Source of the DNA: Lachnospiraceae bacterium
Lineage (GTDB): Bacteria; Bacillota; Clostridia; Lachnospirales; Lachnospiraceae
NCBI GenBank assembly: GCA_003488965.1
Contig: DNJW01000042.1
Coordinates: 785 to 5,926 of the forward strand
Direction: 5' to 3'
DNA: 5,142 nucleotides
Of the stretch, positions 3,886 through 5,142 are shown one piece after another (position 1 is the first letter of the stretch; the number at the start of each line of letters is the position of its first letter). A program made the position numbers and the translations under genes. The notes under the pieces were generated by a model that saw nothing but the letters and a program-made list of their open reading frames with translations, did no database searches and was not told the DNA's origin.

Positions 3886-5142
3886 ATGGAAAATTTTTTG
3901 ATTTTTAATTCAGAAAAAGAAGTCCGGTTTGGAAAGCTGCTGCGGTATATTATTCCGACCTGGCTGACTTCGTTGTTTAATACAGTCTATACCATTATTG
4001 ACGGTATTTTTGTCTCGGCATATATGGGTACGGATGCCCTAGCAGCCATCAACATTGTTTATCCGATTGTCAATGTGCTCACAGGCATTGCGCTGATTTT
4101 TGCGACCGGCGGCAGCGCTGTTGCCGCACTGCACATCGGGGGAAACAGACAGAAAGAGGCGGGCCGTTCTTTCTCGGTCAGCATGACGGCATCTGTTCTG
4201 TTGGGCAGTCTGGTGTCTCTTGGCGTTCTTCTGAATCTGTCCGGCATCCTGAATCTGCTCGGCGCTACAGGTCTGACTATGGCTGACAGCAGAATATATG
4301 CGCTTTGGTGGCTCCTTGGAACACCGGTCGTTATCGGAAAAGAACTGTTTACCTATTTCATCCGGATTGACGGCGCACCGGCTTACAGCCTTGCCACAGC
4401 GCTGTCCGGGGGCATCCTGAATATTGCTCTGGATTATATTCTGATCGGCTGTTTCCGGATGGGGATTCTGGGAGCGGCGCTTGCGACGATGCTCGGTCTG
4501 CTCCTTTCCTTTTGCATGGGGCTTTATTACTTCGTAAGAAAACGGAAGGTTCTCTCTTTTACGCTGCATGGACTGACCCTGCGGGAAGCGGCGCACTGCA
4601 TGGTGAACGGCGCATCGGAATTTGTGGATCAGCTGGCCATTGCCGTTACGACCATCGTATTCAACCGCACTGCCCTCGCTCTTGTTGGGGAGGACGGCGT
4701 TGCGGCGGTATCCATCATTATGTATCTGCAGTTTCTGTTTATCGGCGTATATTTCGGTTTTTCCATGGGGATTGCGCCGCCCCTTGGCTACGCTTATGGA
4801 GATAAAAAAGAAGGGGTCTGCCGGATTCTGGAGCGCTATGCTTACCGGTTCTTTGCCATTGCGCCGTTCGTCATCTATACGCTGACCTATTGCCTGGCGC
4901 CGCTTGGCGTTTCCTGCTTTGCGCCTTCTGAAAGCCCCGTATTCTCCCTTGCCGTATCCGGCATGAGAATCTATGGTCTCGGTTTTCTTTTTGCCGGAAT
5001 CAATATCTTCTCGGCAGTCCGTATGATGGCTTATGGAAAAGGGCATCTTTCGGGCGTGATCACCTTCCTGCGCTCTTTTGCCCTGCTGCTTTTGTTTCTC
5101 GCAGTTTTACCAAGAGTTTGGGGAATGACCGGAATCTGGCTT
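3886..5142 (+). CDS. MATE-family multidrug efflux transporter, MepA-like (3' partial)
   Basis: The frame is open from the ATG to the right edge: 419 residues visible of a usual 440-460, so the last helices and the stop are outside. It is an inner-membrane antiporter of the MATE family, exporting cationic drugs or metabolites in exchange for sodium or protons. Hydrophobic helices run through the whole protein. The N-terminal bundle includes IIPTWLTSLFNTVYTIIDGI (about 22-41), the FVSAYMGTDALAAINIVYP signature (42-60) and a GGSAVAALHIGG stretch (75-86) before a basic loop. The second pseudo-symmetric half starts near residue 239 with MVNGASEFVDQLAIAVTTIV, matching the NG-SEF motif of MepA-type proteins, and later has GFSMGIAPPLGYAYGDKK. 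It is divergent from the MerR-type gene across 103 bases with a shared operator. The substrate cannot be inferred. The coding sequence appears more GC-rich than the regulator, perhaps simply from membrane-protein codon content. Confidence 0.92.
   Translation, partial: MENFLIFNSEKEVRFGKLLRYIIPTWLTSLFNTVYTIIDGIFVSAYMGTDALAAINIVYPIVNVLTGIALIFATGGSAVAALHIGGNRQKEAGRSFSVSMTASVLLGSLVSLGVLLNLSGILNLLGATGLTMADSRIYALWWLLGTPVVIGKELFTYFIRIDGAPAYSLATALSGGILNIALDYILIGCFRMGILGAALATMLGLLLSFCMGLYYFVRKRKVLSFTLHGLTLREAAHCMVNGASEFVDQLAIAVTTIVFNRTALALVGEDGVAAVSIIMYLQFLFIGVYFGFSMGIAPPLGYAYGDKKEGVCRILERYAYRFFAIAPFVIYTLTYCLAPLGVSCFAPSESPVFSLAVSGMRIYGLGFLFAGINIFSAVRMMAYGKGHLSGVITFLRSFALLLLFLAVLPRVWGMTGIWL

Noticed and set aside
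4039..5046. Long minus-strand open frame of 335 codons opposite the MATE gene
   Set aside because: It is a shadow of the MATE coding sequence: composition rich in R, K, Q, H and no domain, while the plus strand encodes a clear membrane transporter with a ribosome binding site and promoter.

Overview
The window looks like the chromosome of a Gram-positive anaerobe of the class Clostridia, probably a gut Lachnospiraceae-type organism. This is inferred from strong AGGAGG-type ribosome binding sites, moderate GC content, and the style of the MerR-GyrI, GH43 and MepA-type MATE proteins. No rRNA, tRNA, CRISPR array or complete insertion sequence is visible.

Layout. (1) Bases 1-460 hold the C-terminal part of a plus-strand regulator with a GyrI-like effector-binding domain, cut by the left edge. 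A UUCG-capped hairpin follows it. (2) Bases 551-667 are the tail of a dead GNAT acetyltransferase. (3) Bases 774-2165 encode an intact glycoside hydrolase family 43 enzyme (463 aa), the main metabolic gene here, probably cytoplasmic and acting on arabinose- or xylose-containing oligosaccharides. (4) Bases 2166-3026 contain no intact gene. They hold an internal piece of a LysR regulator (minus strand), the tail of a PLP-dependent group II decarboxylase (plus strand) abutting it head-on, a strong terminator, a stretch resembling an interspersed repeat, and a 24-codon minus-strand ORF followed by a bidirectional hairpin. (5) Bases 3027-3782 (minus) encode a complete MerR-family regulator. It is divergent from a MATE-family multidrug efflux gene that starts at 3886 and runs off the right edge.

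The best functional unit is the MerR/MATE pair. The 103-base gap carries a perfect 9+9 inverted repeat inside a promoter with the 19-bp spacer typical of MerR-activated genes, and an outward promoter for the regulator overlaps the same repeat. The simplest reading is a drug- or metabolite-sensing regulator that activates an exporter and controls itself.

I see no convincing new multi-gene system. The most unusual material is the scar-like interval from 2166 to 3026, where several partial genes lie end to end. It suggests repeated deletion or recombination next to the GH43 gene.
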